A stretch of 64,000 bases of DNA. Origin: Limnohabitans sp. 2KL-51. Lineage in GTDB: Bacteria; Pseudomonadota; Gammaproteobacteria; Burkholderiales; Burkholderiaceae_C. The translations under genes and the position numbers were made by a program. This document shows positions 62,844 through 64,000 of the stretch, in pieces. Every line of letters starts with the position of its first letter. Positions within the stretch are counted from its first letter, which is position 1. The DNA lies in the NCBI RefSeq assembly GCF_003063645.1, contig NZ_NESJ01000003.1:62001-126000 (forward strand). The letters are read 5' to 3'. The notes under the pieces were generated by a model that saw only the letters and a list, made by a program, of their open reading frames with translations, did not search any database and was not told where the DNA came from.

Positions 62844-62868
62844 GTAGGTCGGAACTTCAGCTCCGACA
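62844..62868. repeat. Short REP-like hairpin
   Basis: GTAGGTCGGAACTTCAGCTC followed by CGACATG; the arms GTCGGA and TCCGAC form a small hairpin. The form GTAGGTCGGAAnTTC resembles REP-type repeats known from other proteobacteria. Confidence 0.45.
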
Positions 62869-62960
62869 TGGAATATTGAACGAACCACAACTCAGCAGTT
62901 TTGCATGAACATGAGCCCTAACGCCAACGGATTTGATCTCTGTGCAAACCACCAGCCCAT

Positions 62961-63032
62961 CGGGGGTGGCGTGGGGGCCGTGGCCGATTTCTGGTACCCC
63001 AGTATGAGGCCGCGGCCCCCACGCCACACCCG
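62961..63032. repeat. Hairpin 2: different stem, inverted copy of the same loop core
   Basis: Arms GGTGGCGTGGGGGCCGTGGC and its near-complement CCGCGGCCCCCACGCCACACC flank CGATTTCTGGTACCCCAGT (62985-63009), the exact reverse complement of the hairpin 1 core. Together with hairpin 1 and the REP-like element it fills most of the 363-base gene gap 62721-63083. No gene is seen there. Confidence 0.85.
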
Positions 63033-63083
63033 ATGCAGCGCACCAACAATCTGCAAGCCAACAAGCCAAAAGAGACTCAAAAA

Positions 63084-64000
63084 ATGCAAACCAAATTCAT
63101 GACCGCAGCACAAGCGGCACAACTCATCCAAGACGGTGACACCGTGGGCCTCATGGGCGGTGGTGGTGGCCTGATGGAAGCCACCCATTTGTTTGAAGCG
63201 GTGCAAGAGCGCTTCCTGAGAACTCAAGCTCCGAAGAACCTCACCCTCATCCACGCACTGGGTATTGGCGACAAGAAAACCAAAGGCATGAGCTGCTTCG
63301 CGCACGAAGGCCTGGTCAAGCGCGTCATCGGCGGCCACTGGGTCTGGTCACCGGCCATGCAGCAACTGGCCCTGGCCAACAAGATTGAGGCCTACATCCT
63401 GCCCGCCGGCGTCTCAAGTCAGCTCATGCGCGAAATCGGCGCAGGCCGTCCCGGCCTCATCAGCCATGTGGGGCTGGGCACGGTGTGCGACCCGCGCCAT
63501 GGTGGGGGCCGCATGAACGATGCCGCCCAAGACGACTTGGCAGAAGTCATCACCATCGATGACCACGAATACCTGCGCTACAAGCCCTTCCCCATTCATG
63601 TGGCCATCGTGCGCGCCAGCAGCGCCGACGAAGACGGCAACATCAGCTTCGAACATGAAGCGGCCAACCTGGACGCCCAATCGCTGGCCTTGGCAGCGCG
63701 CAACAGCGGCGGCAAAGTCATCGTGCAGGTCAAGGAGCGCATGCCCAAGGGCACCCTCAAAGCCCGCGAAGTGCGCATCCCCTCGGCCTGGGTGGACGCC
63801 ATCGTGGTCGATCCGCAGCAGTCCACCAGCTACGACATCCCGTTTGATCCGGCTTTCAGTGGCGAGCTGACTGGCGCCGAACGCGCGGCCAGCGAGGCGC
63901 AAGACCACGCCCGTGAAGTGGCCGCCTCTCAAGAGGCCTTCAGCGAGCGCCAGGCCGTGGCGCGCCGTGCGTACCAGGAACTCTTCAACACCGACAAAAC
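63084..64000 (+). CDS. Acyl-CoA:acetate/3-ketoacid CoA-transferase (partial)
   Basis: Open to the window end, so it is absent from the ORF track: at least 305 residues. Family I CoA-transferase N-terminal half: MTAAQAAQLIQDGDTVGLMG, a glycine-rich GGGGGLME, LILPAGV-like AYILPAGVSSQLMREIGAG, and HVGLGTVCDPRHGGGRMND. The catalytic Glu region would lie in the missing part. It resembles long single-chain transferases (propionate/acetate CoA-transferase, YdiF-like). It could activate or recycle acyl groups for the adjacent acyl-CoA dehydrogenase. A second in-frame ATG lies at 63099. Confidence 0.85.
   Translation, partial: MQTKFMTAAQAAQLIQDGDTVGLMGGGGGLMEATHLFEAVQERFLRTQAPKNLTLIHALGIGDKKTKGMSCFAHEGLVKRVIGGHWVWSPAMQQLALANKIEAYILPAGVSSQLMREIGAGRPGLISHVGLGTVCDPRHGGGRMNDAAQDDLAEVITIDDHEYLRYKPFPIHVAIVRASSADEDGNISFEHEAANLDAQSLALAARNSGGKVIVQVKERMPKGTLKAREVRIPSAWVDAIVVDPQQSTSYDIPFDPAFSGELTGAERAASEAQDHAREVAASQEAFSERQAVARRAYQELFNTDK

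Overview
The window looks like chromosomal DNA of a Burkholderiales betaproteobacterium, most likely Comamonadaceae. Support comes from a moderately high GC content, a long Lys/Ala/Pro-rich rpoD N-terminus, intergenic repeats of types I remember from that family, and the mix of catabolic genes. No species is assigned.

Layout. (1) 1-960: an edge with no intact gene. It holds a decayed IS3-family orfA, a cluster of CTACTATC repeats and a tRNA-Val(GAC) with its terminator. (2) 1023-11636: housekeeping genes: relA, an alpha/beta hydrolase, 3-hydroxybutyrate dehydrogenase with ompR-envZ, rpoD, a YkgJ-type cysteine-cluster gene, a higBA toxin-antitoxin pair and a methyltransferase that has lost its SAM-binding core. 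(3) 11836-18021: aromatic catabolism: paaZ, divergent from a gentisate operon (3-hydroxybenzoate 6-hydroxylase, gentisate dioxygenase, fumarylpyruvate hydrolase, maleylpyruvate isomerase), with REP-like repeats. (4) 18078-24411: an aldo/keto reductase and a lipid-A/envelope group (dgkA, eptA, a two-component system, a PAP2 phosphatase). (5) 24423-31060: a probable shikimate/quinate uptake and degradation operon: TRAP transporter, shikimate dehydrogenase, a VOC/HPPD-like protein, a 3-dehydroshikimate-dehydratase-like TIM barrel, and a TetR regulator. (6) 31142-42923: a cyclohexanecarboxylate route (badR, badH, badI, livHMGFK-type ABC importer, thioesterase, aliB, aliA, badK). A 20-bp motif is conserved in front of both gene blocks and is the likely BadR site. 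(7) 43114-64000: a dense, less familiar catabolic island: a PobR-like AraC regulator, four SDRs, a beta-hydroxyacid-dehydrogenase-like enzyme, a tctCBA importer, three 3-ketosteroid-dehydrogenase-like flavoproteins (one fused to NIPSNAP repeats), a second shikimate dehydrogenase homologue, a Gfo/Idh/MocA oxidoreductase, an IclR regulator, a second TIM-barrel isomerase, an acyl-CoA dehydrogenase and a CoA-transferase cut by the window end. It also carries two gene scars: the first 20 codons of a livH and an IclR N-terminus.

How it fits together. Regions 5-7 all point to alicyclic (cyclohexane/cyclohexene) carboxylic acids. Shikimate-type acids can be oxidised and dehydrated to protocatechuate. 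Cyclohexanecarboxylate can be activated to its CoA ester, beta-oxidised and ring-opened to pimeloyl-CoA. Region 7 has the parts for a third strategy: SDRs make ring ketones and KstD-like flavoproteins then desaturate next to them until the ring is aromatic. That last pathway is my inference and is the most interesting candidate for an undescribed system here.
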